Shown here: one piece after another, positions 6,457 through 11,968 of the stretch
Position numbering within the stretch: the stretch's first letter is position 1
Layout: every line of letters begins with the position of its first letter
NCBI GenBank assembly: GCA_900546285.1
Contig: URCJ01000047.1
Coordinates: 1 to 11,968 of the forward strand
Direction of reading: 5' to 3'
Source: an uncultured Solobacterium sp.
Lineage (GTDB): Bacteria; Bacillota_I; Bacilli_A; Erysipelotrichales; Erysipelotrichaceae
DNA: 11,968 nucleotides
Notes under the pieces: generated by a model
What the model saw: the letters and a program-made list of their open reading frames with translations, nothing else
Database searches by the model: none
What the model was told of the DNA's origin: nothing
Translations under genes and position numbers: made by a program

Positions 6457-7536
6457 ATGCCTAACGTTAAAGATGTTACGCGTGAAAAATGGATTCTTAG
6501 CACATTCCCAGAATGGGGAACTTGGCTAAATGAAGAAATTGAAGACACAGTTGTTGAAAAAGGCAAGTTCGCCATGTGGTGGCTTGGCTGTACTGGTTTA
6601 TGGGTAAAAACTGAAAATGACACTAATATTATCATGGATTATTGGTGTGGTTCAGGTAAACAAACTCATTACAATCCAGATGGCAGTTTAAAGAAAATTA
6701 ACCCTGATCACCAAATGGCAAGAATGTCAGGCTGTACTGAATTACAACCTAACTTAAGACTTGTACCTGCAGTACTTGATCCATTCGCAATAAAGAAAGT
6801 TGATGCAGTATTAGCTTCTCATACACACACTGACCATATCGATATCAACTTAGCTGCAGCAGTATTACAAAACTGTGCAGATGATGTTCCATTCATTGGT
6901 TCTAAATTCGCAACAGACAAATGGAGAGAATGGGGTGTACCTGAAGAAAGACTACACACAGTAAAACCTGGAGATGTAGTTAAAGTAAAAGACATCACAA
7001 TCCATGTTGTTGAATCAATTGATAGAACAATTCTTATCACCGCTCCACCTGAGGGTGATATTAAGGGCATGAAGTTAGATGATATGGACGAAAGAGCTGT
7101 ATCTTATGTAGTTGAAACACCAGGTGGTACAATCTATCATTCAGGTGACTCACACTTTGGTAACTTATATGCTAAACATGGTAATGAATTCAATATTGAC
7201 GTTGCATTCGGTTCATTCGGCGAAAACCCTAGAGGCGTTACAGATAAGATGACTGCATCTGATATTTTAAGAATGGGTGAAAATCTAAATTGTAAGGTAA
7301 TGATCCCTTATCACCATGATTTATGGACTAACTTCTCTGCTGATACTAATGAAATCTTAGTATTATGGTACATGAGAAAAGACAGACTTCAATATAAGTT
7401 CAAACCATTCATTTGGCAAGTTGGTGGTAAATTCGTATATCCAGATGACAAGGATAAGATTCAATATCATTATCCACGTGGATTCTCAGATGTATTCTCT
7501 AAACCAATGAATTTACCATTCCCTTCATTCCTATAA
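6457..7536 (+). CDS. ulaG: L-ascorbate-6-phosphate lactonase UlaG
   Basis: This cytosolic metallo-beta-lactamase-fold hydrolase opens L-ascorbate-6-P to 3-keto-L-gulonate-6-P. The metal-binding motif HTHTDHID is at residues 122-129, and later ligand regions are YHSGDSHFG around 228-235 and IPYHHDLW around 284-290. The N-terminal part has FAMWWLGCTGLWVKT and MDYWCGSGKQTHYN, both typical of UlaG. Length 359 compares with 354 in E. coli. The start is secured by AAGGAGGAAA a few bases upstream. It heads the rightward operon ulaG, ulaE-like, ulaD, divergent from the class II aldolase gene. A stem-loop directly follows its stop codon. It appears intact and is the most diagnostic gene for ascorbate use here. 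Confidence 0.95.
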   Translation: MPNVKDVTREKWILSTFPEWGTWLNEEIEDTVVEKGKFAMWWLGCTGLWVKTENDTNIIMDYWCGSGKQTHYNPDGSLKKINPDHQMARMSGCTELQPNLRLVPAVLDPFAIKKVDAVLASHTHTDHIDINLAAAVLQNCADDVPFIGSKFATDKWREWGVPEERLHTVKPGDVVKVKDITIHVVESIDRTILITAPPEGDIKGMKLDDMDERAVSYVVETPGGTIYHSGDSHFGNLYAKHGNEFNIDVAFGSFGENPRGVTDKMTASDILRMGENLNCKVMIPYHHDLWTNFSADTNEILVLWYMRKDRLQYKFKPFIWQVGGKFVYPDDKDKIQYHYPRGFSDVFSKPMNLPFPSFL

Positions 7537-7542
7537 GGAGTT

Positions 7543-7572
7543 AATAGAGTTCGCCAAACGGTGAACTCTATT
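7543..7572 (+). other. intercistronic stem-loop between ulaG and the ulaE-like gene
   Basis: AATAGAGTTCGCC (7543-7555) pairs with GGTGAACTCTATT (7560-7572) around an AAAC loop, giving 13 pairs with one G-U. The trailing sequence TATTTAATT is too poor in T for a strong terminator. It lies 9 bases before the next ATG. It could act as a partial terminator, a 3' stabiliser for ulaG mRNA, or a brake on ribosome access to the next gene. Confidence 0.6.
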
Positions 7573-7581
7573 TATTTAATT

Positions 7582-8388
7582 ATGAAAAATTTATTAGGAA
7601 TATATGAAAAAGCACTTCCCGCAAACATAGGTTGGGAAGAAAGATTTGTACTTGCAAAAAACGCTAATTTTGATTTTATCGAATTATCTGTAGATAAAAA
7701 CAGATTGAACAAATTGGATTACTCAGACGAAGAAATTCAAGAACTATTAAATTTAACAAAGAAGTATAATATGCCGTTTCAAACCATGACTCTTTCGGCT
7801 AATAGATATTACCCAATCGGTGATATAGAAAAAAGAGAATTTGGAATTAATCTGATTAAAAAAGCTATTGTACTTGCTAACAAATTAAATGTCAAAGTAA
7901 TTCAGCTTACTGCCTATGATGTTTATGGAAAAGAATCATCAGAAGAAACTAAAAGATTATATAAAGAAGGCCTTTTAGAAGCTTTGAAGTTTAATGAAGA
8001 TTATAAAATCATCTTAGCAATCGAAGTATTGGAAGATGTGCCTCATTTCAATACTTCAGAAAAATTAGTTAAATTAATCAAAGAAATTAATAGCCCTTAC
8101 TTAAAAGAATACGCTGACAACGGCAATCTAATCTACAATGGATACGATCCAGTAAAAGATTTACATGACTGTAAAGATGAAGTTGTTGCGATTCATATTA
8201 AAGACGCTATTTACCATAATGAACATAATATTGAATATGGCAAAGGTGAGGTTGACTTTGAAAAAGTGTTCGCTTATCTAAAAGAAATTAATTATAAAGG
8301 TTATCTTGTATCTGAATGTTGGGACGAAGATGACTTTAAACCAGATCTTAAATACATATCAGAATTTATTAGGAGGTTTATGAAATGA
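7582..8388 (+). CDS. second UlaE-like sugar-phosphate 3-epimerase
   Basis: This 268-residue TIM-barrel isomerase/epimerase has the UlaE opening LLGIYEKALP, as in E. coli. Its four metal ligands are in place: Glu148 (LAIEVL), Asp179 (YADNGNL), His205 (AIHIKDA) and Glu245 (VSECW). The expected reaction is L-xylulose-5-P to L-ribulose-5-P. It differs from the UlaE at 573-1436, for example NGNL in place of DIGNL context, and appears to be a diverged paralogue. I choose the ATG at 7582 because it gives the family N-terminus; the frame extends to a GTG at 7561 inside a hairpin. No Shine-Dalgarno precedes 7582, which is unusual in this window. Its TGA overlaps the ulaD ATG (ATGA), so the two are translationally coupled. 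Confidence 0.88.
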   Translation: MKNLLGIYEKALPANIGWEERFVLAKNANFDFIELSVDKNRLNKLDYSDEEIQELLNLTKKYNMPFQTMTLSANRYYPIGDIEKREFGINLIKKAIVLANKLNVKVIQLTAYDVYGKESSEETKRLYKEGLLEALKFNEDYKIILAIEVLEDVPHFNTSEKLVKLIKEINSPYLKEYADNGNLIYNGYDPVKDLHDCKDEVVAIHIKDAIYHNEHNIEYGKGEVDFEKVFAYLKEINYKGYLVSECWDEDDFKPDLKYISEFIRRFMK

Positions 8389-9032
8389 TACCAAAGATCC
8401 AATTAGCGCTAGACTGTTTATGCACCGAAGATGCTATCAAAGTATTAGCAAGTGGTGTGGCAGATGAAGTAGACATTGTAGAATGTGGTTATTGTATGAT
8501 CGCAAGAGAAGGAGCTAGAGTTGTTAAATACTTCAGAGAAATGTTACCTAACAAACAATTATTAGCCGATTTAAAAATAGTTGACGCTGGTAACGCCATC
8601 GGTGGAGCTCTATTAGATGGAAGGCCAGACCACACTACAATCCTTTGTGCATGTGAGCCTGGTACTATTGATGCTGTTATTGAGGAAAGAGAAAAGAGAA
8701 ACTTAGATACCAAACTACAAATTGAATTATATGGACATTGGTCATTTGACGATATTCCTATGTGGAAAGAAAAAGGTATTTCTCAATTAACACTACAACA
8801 TTCAGGAGATAAACCTGGGGGTTGGGACGAAGAAGAATTAGCAACTCTAAAGAAATTAGTAAATTGTGGTATACCTGTTGCCGCTACAGGACACATTGAT
8901 TATGATGAATTAGATAAATTCAAAGGAATACCTGTTTCATGTTTCATCTTTGGCTCAGCAATCAAAAACGCTAAAGATCCTAAAGCTGAAGCTAAACGCA
9001 TTAGAGAAAAGATTGAATCAATCTGGGGCTAG
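8385..9032 (+). CDS. ulaD: 3-keto-L-gulonate-6-phosphate decarboxylase-like protein (UlaD, OMPDC superfamily)
   Basis: This 215-residue member of the orotidine-phosphate decarboxylase superfamily should convert 3-keto-L-gulonate-6-P to L-xylulose-5-P and CO2. Conserved against E. coli UlaD are the catalytic ADLKIVDAG (Asp62, Lys64, Asp67), Asp10 in LALD, Glu33 in DIVECG, Glu114 in QIELYG and Thr168 in ATGHI. The Glu and Thr are the KGPDC choices, not those of hexulose-phosphate synthase. However, the stretch matching YHRSRD reads LQHSGD, so His136 and Arg139 are replaced or shifted, and the phosphate-binding Arg192 in IAGRSI is Ser191 in IFGSAI. AGGAGG lies 8 bases before the ATG. It closes the ulaG operon, with a strong terminator overlapping its stop codon. 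The substrate may be a variant. Confidence 0.85.
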   Translation: MIPKIQLALDCLCTEDAIKVLASGVADEVDIVECGYCMIAREGARVVKYFREMLPNKQLLADLKIVDAGNAIGGALLDGRPDHTTILCACEPGTIDAVIEEREKRNLDTKLQIELYGHWSFDDIPMWKEKGISQLTLQHSGDKPGGWDEEELATLKKLVNCGIPVAATGHIDYDELDKFKGIPVSCFIFGSAIKNAKDPKAEAKRIREKIESIWG

Positions 9033-9054
9033 CCAATAAGGCTAGCCTTTTTTT
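9027..9054 (+). terminator. Rho-independent terminator of the ulaG-ulaE-ulaD operon
   Basis: GGCTAGCC (9027-9034) pairs perfectly with GGCTAGCC (9040-9047) around AATAA, followed by seven T residues. The stem contains the ulaD stop codon TAG, so the terminator begins inside the gene's last codons. Confidence 0.92.
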
Positions 9055-9060
9055 ATAGAA

Positions 9061-9086
9061 GAAAAGACCACAGCTGTGATCTTTTC
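9061..9086 (-). terminator. palindrome between convergent genes, possible terminator of the BtpA gene
   Basis: A 26-base near-perfect palindrome, GAAAAGACCAC then AGCT then GTGATCTTTTC, lies between the ulaD terminator and the end of the BtpA gene. The single mismatch becomes a G-U pair only in leftward RNA, and a CTTTTCTTCT run follows on that strand, which favours a terminator for the leftward BtpA transcript. A second, bulged hairpin (TATAGAACT/AGTTTCTATA, 9092-9122) overlaps the BtpA stop codon. Confidence 0.55.
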
Positions 9087-9117
9087 CTATTTATAGAACT
9101 TCCTCGGGACAGAGTTT

Positions 9118-9960
9118 CTATAAGCTTTTTCTATATTCCTTTACAATATCCATGAACTCTTTAACTCTTGCTTCGTCAACTGGATTTTCAAATTTACCAT
9201 CAACCTTAAATGTAGTTGCACAAACAGCTCCATCAGAAGCGCTTAATTGTCTTACAATATTGTCTTTATTACAACCAGTGTTACAGAAAACAGGTGTCTT
9301 CTTAACTGATTGCTTAACCTTTGTTAATACTTGAGTATCTGTTTCAGCACCGGCAGTTAAACCTGAAACACAGATTGCATCAGGACGACAATTAAATTCA
9401 GTAGTCTTAGCGATTGAAGCAATATCCCTATCAGCTAAATATTTTGCAGCTTCAGGGACAATGTTATATAACATCTTAATATGATCAGCGCCAATTCTAT
9501 GTCTATGTCTTGCAGTAGCTCCAGGGTCAGTATCCCATGTACCAAAATCACTTGCATAAACACCTGAAATAATTTCTCTAATAAACTTACCATCAACAGC
9601 TTTTGCTAAATCTAGAGAAGCAATAGGATCCCACAAACAGTTTACGCCATAAGGGATTTTAATAACTTCATCTTTAAGTCTACCAATAACATAAGCCATA
9701 GCACCCACTGTAATTGGTTCAATTTTAGTTAAATAAGGCAATGAATATTCGTTAGAAAACATAATGCCATCTACACCACCATTTTGTAACGCAACAACAT
9801 CTTTCCTAGCAGCTTCAACAACTTTTTCCAAACCACCTTCTTCATCATAATAAGGGTCCCCAGGTAATGGTTGAAGGTGGCACATTGCGATTATAGGTTT
9901 CTTAACTCCAAATAATTCATCAGTCCATGTACTATAATCTTTGTAAAAATCTAAACTCAT
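9118..9960 (-). CDS. BtpA/SgcQ family TIM-barrel protein
   Basis: This 280-residue cytosolic protein matches the BtpA/SgcQ family in length and motifs: KKPIIAMCHLQPLPGDP near residue 20, VVALQNGGVDGIMFSNEYSLPY near 55, VNCLWDPIASLDLAKAVDGKFIRE near 105, RHRIGADHIKMLYNIVPEAA near 152, AICVSGLTAGAETD near 197 and PVFCNTGCNKDNI near 222, ending with a GAVCATTFKVDG segment. BtpA of cyanobacteria affects photosystem I, and E. coli SgcQ lies in a PTS and epimerase operon; the reaction is unknown in both, though a phosphosugar-type barrel is plausible. The ribosome site is GAGGAGGAGA. Its promoter gap, shared with the membrane protein and DeoR unit, carries the same TTATATGA-type motifs as the ula promoters, which suggests co-regulation. 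Confidence 0.85.
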   Translation of the reverse strand: MSLDFYKDYSTWTDELFGVKKPIIAMCHLQPLPGDPYYDEEGGLEKVVEAARKDVVALQNGGVDGIMFSNEYSLPYLTKIEPITVGAMAYVIGRLKDEVIKIPYGVNCLWDPIASLDLAKAVDGKFIREIISGVYASDFGTWDTDPGATARHRHRIGADHIKMLYNIVPEAAKYLADRDIASIAKTTEFNCRPDAICVSGLTAGAETDTQVLTKVKQSVKKTPVFCNTGCNKDNIVRQLSASDGAVCATTFKVDGKFENPVDEARVKEFMDIVKEYRKSL

Positions 9961-10018
9961 ATTTTCTCCTCCTCATATGTACGTTTTTATGTTAATTTTA
10001 TTTATTTTTAATTACAAT

Positions 10019-10110
10019 ATTCATAAAACCATTGTTCATATAAGCATAAAATTACTCATAAATCATATAAATGCCAGTTTTATGATTATTTAATATAAAT
10101 TAATCATTAA
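10019..10110. promoter_or_regulatory. repeated TCATATAA/TTTTATGATT motifs in the BtpA/DeoR-unit divergent promoter gap
   Basis: Copies on the plus strand are TTCATAAAA (10020), GTTCATATAA (10034-10043), GCATAAAA (10044), CTCATAAA (10055) and TCATATAA (10063-10070). These are followed by TTTTATGATT (10078-10087) and ATTTAATATA (10088-10097). The arms ATGATTA and TAATCAT (10082-10088 and 10101-10107) form an inverted repeat around the last motif. These motifs match those before ulaG and ulaC, which points to one regulator, probably autoregulated. Confidence 0.5.
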
Positions 10111-10117
10111 AATAGTA

Positions 10118-10123
10118 TATAAT
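10118..10123 (+). promoter_or_regulatory. -10 element before the membrane protein/DeoR unit
   Basis: TATAAT lies 18 bases before the ATG at 10142, giving a very short leader that still includes the GAGG ribosome site at 10130-10133. The -35 position (about 10095-10100, ATAAAT) is poor and lies in the operator-like inverted repeat. Confidence 0.4.
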
Positions 10124-10141
10124 GCTATTGAGGTTATTATT

Positions 10142-10876
10142 ATGTTTAAACATTATTCTTTAAAACAGAAAATCATCATGATTTTCACACTTGTAATCTA
10201 TTTTGTCTTTGCCTTCTTTGTGATAAAAACTGCAATCAACGACAAAAGTATCGCTGGCATCCTATTTGTAATCATAGGTGTTATAGCACTAATATTTGGT
10301 TCATTAAATGAATATCTTAAGCTTTTATATAATGAAGCTCTTTGGTATTTAAATTTCAAATTAGATCCAGATAAAGCGAGCGAAATATACGACAAATTAG
10401 AAACTAAAGATGTATTCAAAACTTACGTTAATAATAGAGGTCTTTTTGACACTATGGTAGCGTTAGAAAGAAAATATCCCCATTTAGTATTAAAAACAAT
10501 CGAAGAAAACGATAAGAAGTTCTCTGCAAATGTCGAAATGTTGCTAATTAAATGTTATTATCAAATGAGAGCGTACCTAATGCTTGGGCAAACGCAAAAA
10601 CTAAATACCGTATATAATGATGTGAAAAATATTGAGAATATGAAAAAAAGACCAAAGATATTCCAATATGATGAATTGGACGCTATTCACAAACTAGGGA
10701 TCAAACAAGATGGCGAAGCTTATAAGATATTAAAAAATGTTAATATGGCATATATGAATCCAAAAGAATGTAAATTTATCTTGGAAGAATTAATACTAAC
10801 TGCGCCTAACAATGAAAAAGAAGCTTATAAGGAACAATTAGAAATATTAATGGAGACTGTAAATGAAAGTAAGTAA
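10142..10876 (+). CDS. two-helix membrane-anchored protein of unknown function, coupled to the DeoR gene
   Basis: I do not recognise this 244-residue protein. Two hydrophobic helices are visible at about residues 10-29 and 36-54, joined by a short loop (NDKS), so it should be an inner-membrane hairpin. The remaining roughly 185 residues are charged and look all-helical (for example EALWYLNFKLDPDKASEIYD, EMLLIKCYYQMRAYLMLGQ and KEAYKEQLEILMETV), resembling tetratricopeptide-type repeats but without a clear consensus. GAGG lies 8 bases before the ATG. Its last 14 bases overlap the DeoR gene start, so the two are co-translated. Such a cytosolic helical domain could tether a partner at the membrane; a link to sensing or to the PTS is speculation. 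Confidence 0.75.
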   Translation: MFKHYSLKQKIIMIFTLVIYFVFAFFVIKTAINDKSIAGILFVIIGVIALIFGSLNEYLKLLYNEALWYLNFKLDPDKASEIYDKLETKDVFKTYVNNRGLFDTMVALERKYPHLVLKTIEENDKKFSANVEMLLIKCYYQMRAYLMLGQTQKLNTVYNDVKNIENMKKRPKIFQYDELDAIHKLGIKQDGEAYKILKNVNMAYMNPKECKFILEELILTAPNNEKEAYKEQLEILMETVNESK

Positions 10877-11642
10877 AGCAATCGTTGATAAGAGAAGAAA
10901 TGAAATAATGAAAACAATACAAGAAAATAACAGTATATCTGTCGATGATCTTGTAGAAAAATACGATGTATCAGCCGTAACAATTAGAAGAGACCTTCAA
11001 TATTGGGAAGATATGGGCGCCATTGTTAGAAATTATGGTAGTGCTTCTCTAATTCAAGAATTTGTTGACGACAACAAAAACTACGACAGATTCCGTTACA
11101 TGAAAGCTATAGCTAAAAGAGCTGCTCTATTTGTTGAAGACAACGATGTTATCTTTATCAACACTTCTATGACAGCTATCATGATGATTGACTATATCAA
11201 ATATAAAAATGTAACAATTATTACAAATAACGCCAAGGCAATAAACAGCCATCCTGATGGCCAAGTAGAAATAATCTTCACAGGAGGTGAGGTTAGATAC
11301 CCTAAAAATTCAATGGTTGGTGACATTGCATTAAAAGCAGTGAACTCAATCAACGCTAATAAGTGTTTTATAGGATGTAGTGGATTATCAAAAAACGGAG
11401 CCTCTACAGGACTTATCAAAGAAACATCTATAAACAAGGCGATGATTGAACATACCAAAGGGAAAAAGTTCTTATTATGCGATCACACAAAAATAGGACT
11501 TGATTACAATTATCGCTATTGTGGTTTAAATGATGTAAATACATTAATAACAGATGTTGAAGTTGATGATGAAGTGCTAGAAGAACTTGCAAACGATTCC
11601 AAAGTTGAAATCATCAAAGTAGAACCATTAAATAGAAACTAA
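10863..11642 (+). CDS. DeoR-family transcriptional regulator, probable regulator of the ula genes
   Basis: This 259-residue protein has an N-terminal winged helix-turn-helix at about residues 24-50 (ISVDDLVEKYDVSAVTIRRD, where TIRRDL is the DeoR hallmark). A C-terminal DeoR sugar-phosphate sensor follows: INTSMTAIMMIDYI near 99, NVTIITNNAKAI near 116, IIFTGGEVR near 137, VGDIALKAV near 152, CFIGCSGLSKNGASTG near 168 and LLCDHTKIG near 204. The usual HGGA segment after the helix-turn-helix reads NYGSA. Its start has GGAG 7 bases upstream and overlaps the membrane-protein gene. Members generally repress sugar operons and are released by a phosphorylated intermediate. Position next to the ula genes makes it the UlaR candidate, though the closest unit is BtpA. 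A terminator follows directly. Confidence 0.9.
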   Translation: MKVSKAIVDKRRNEIMKTIQENNSISVDDLVEKYDVSAVTIRRDLQYWEDMGAIVRNYGSASLIQEFVDDNKNYDRFRYMKAIAKRAALFVEDNDVIFINTSMTAIMMIDYIKYKNVTIITNNAKAINSHPDGQVEIIFTGGEVRYPKNSMVGDIALKAVNSINANKCFIGCSGLSKNGASTGLIKETSINKAMIEHTKGKKFLLCDHTKIGLDYNYRYCGLNDVNTLITDVEVDDEVLEELANDSKVEIIKVEPLNRN

Positions 11643-11664
11643 AGTAGAGAAATCTACTTTTTTT
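11641..11664 (+). terminator. Rho-independent terminator after the DeoR gene
   Basis: AAAGTAGA (11641-11648) pairs with TCTACTTT (11653-11660) around a GAAA tetraloop and is followed by further T residues, with a second T-rich stretch after that. The stem starts within the DeoR stop codon. Confidence 0.85.
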
Positions 11665-11889
11665 ATGAATAATTTTATGATTTTTTTATTTTTTTTAAGA
11701 TTATTTATTTTACTAGTTCATATAAACATTCATATATCTTTAGATTGAAATAACTTCAATAAATGCCTATTTTTCACTATTTATCAATGTTTTAACTATA
11801 CACAGTTAGTCAAAATCACTAGTTTTTATGATTGTTTTCATTCTTTTAAAATTTATTTTAAATGATAAAATTACATTCGGAGGAACGTT
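11643..11889 (+). promoter_or_regulatory. transketolase upstream region with motifs shared with the ula promoters
   Basis: This 247-base gap holds the DeoR-gene terminator, then GTTCATATAA (11716-11725) and TTCATATAT (11729-11737), 12 bases apart. TTTTATGATT occurs near 11673 and again at 11824-11833. Small inverted repeats occur at 11744-11760 (ATTGAA/TTCAAT) and 11793-11808 (TAACT/AGTTA). A weak promoter could be TTTTCA (11835) with TTAAAT (11858). I see no gene in it. Confidence 0.4.
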
Positions 11890-11968
11890 ATGGAAAACAA
11901 AGAATTACAGTTTCATGCCAATAATATTAGAAAGAATATCGTTGACATGGTATATGCTGCACAAAGTG
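11890..11968 (+). CDS. transketolase, N-terminal subunit (partial, runs off right edge)
   Basis: The ATG at 11890 follows GGAGGA with a 5-base spacer. The 26 visible residues begin MENKELQFHANN and continue IRKNIVDMVYAAQS, which matches the opening helix of split transketolase N-terminal subunits (typically IRKDIIRMIYAAKSGHPGGSLS); the GHPGG thiamine-diphosphate-site motif would be next, outside the window. The enzyme would take the D-xylulose-5-P made by UlaF into the pentose phosphate pathway, so its place beside the ula genes makes metabolic sense. The call rests on a short N-terminus. Confidence 0.8.
   Translation, partial: MENKELQFHANNIRKNIVDMVYAAQS

Noticed and set aside
7561..7581. 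GTG at 7561 as start of the second ulaE-like gene
   Set aside because: It lies in the right arm of the stem-loop and adds seven residues not seen in UlaE N-termini; the ATG at 7582 fits better, although it lacks a ribosome site.
8386..8388. TGA as a tryptophan codon (Mollicutes code)
   Set aside because: Tryptophan is written TGG in the genes read here, and the TGA falls exactly where a UlaE homologue should end, overlapping the ulaD start.
11192..11458. 88-codon open frame opposite the DeoR gene
   Set aside because: It is fully antisense to a conserved DeoR sensor domain and has no supporting start signal.
11744..11808. Small inverted repeats in the transketolase upstream region as terminators
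   Set aside because: Stems are 5-6 A-T-rich pairs with no T run; at most they are protein-binding sites, and chance is likely in such AT-rich DNA.

Overview
The window is an AT-rich, densely packed stretch of chromosome. It most likely comes from an anaerobic, gut-type Bacillota (Erysipelotrichia/Clostridia-like). The reasons are the low GC, strong AGGAGG-type ribosome sites, T-tailed hairpin terminators, PTS sugar uptake, a split transketolase (an N-terminal subunit gene begins at the right edge) and a cre-like site. Tryptophan is written TGG in the genes read here and TGA appears as a stop, so the standard bacterial code fits.

The region is an L-ascorbate (ula-type) utilisation locus. A leftward transcript runs from the 5500 region: ulaC (IIA), ulaA (IIC), ulaB (IIB), an unrecognised cytosolic FG-GAP/beta-propeller-like protein, ulaF (L-ribulose-5-P 4-epimerase), ulaE (L-xylulose-5-P 3-epimerase) and a HAD hydrolase that runs off the left edge. 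Upstream of it on the same strand lies a second class II aldolase/epimerase-like gene. A divergent rightward unit carries ulaG (L-ascorbate-6-P lactonase), a second ulaE-like epimerase and a ulaD-like decarboxylase, closed by a clear terminator. Convergent to that is a BtpA/SgcQ-family TIM-barrel gene. Divergent from this gene is a two-gene unit: a two-helix membrane protein of unknown function overlapping a DeoR-family regulator. The last 79 bases open a transketolase N-terminal subunit gene.

Taken together, ascorbate would be imported and phosphorylated by UlaABC, opened by UlaG, decarboxylated by UlaD, epimerised by UlaE and UlaF to D-xylulose-5-P, and fed to transketolase. The DeoR protein is the natural candidate regulator. 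Repeated motifs (GTTCATATAA/TTATATGARY, TTTTATGATT and ATTTAATATA) recur in the four intergenic promoter regions and, in one place, are spaced close to one helical turn.

Unusual points are the propeller protein inside the operon, a UlaD with non-canonical residues at positions matching His136, Arg139 and Arg192 of the E. coli enzyme, duplicated UlaE and UlaF-type enzymes, the BtpA protein sharing the putative regulatory motif, and the membrane protein coupled to the regulator. These leave open that the true substrate is a relative of ascorbate, or that the pathway has an extra branch.
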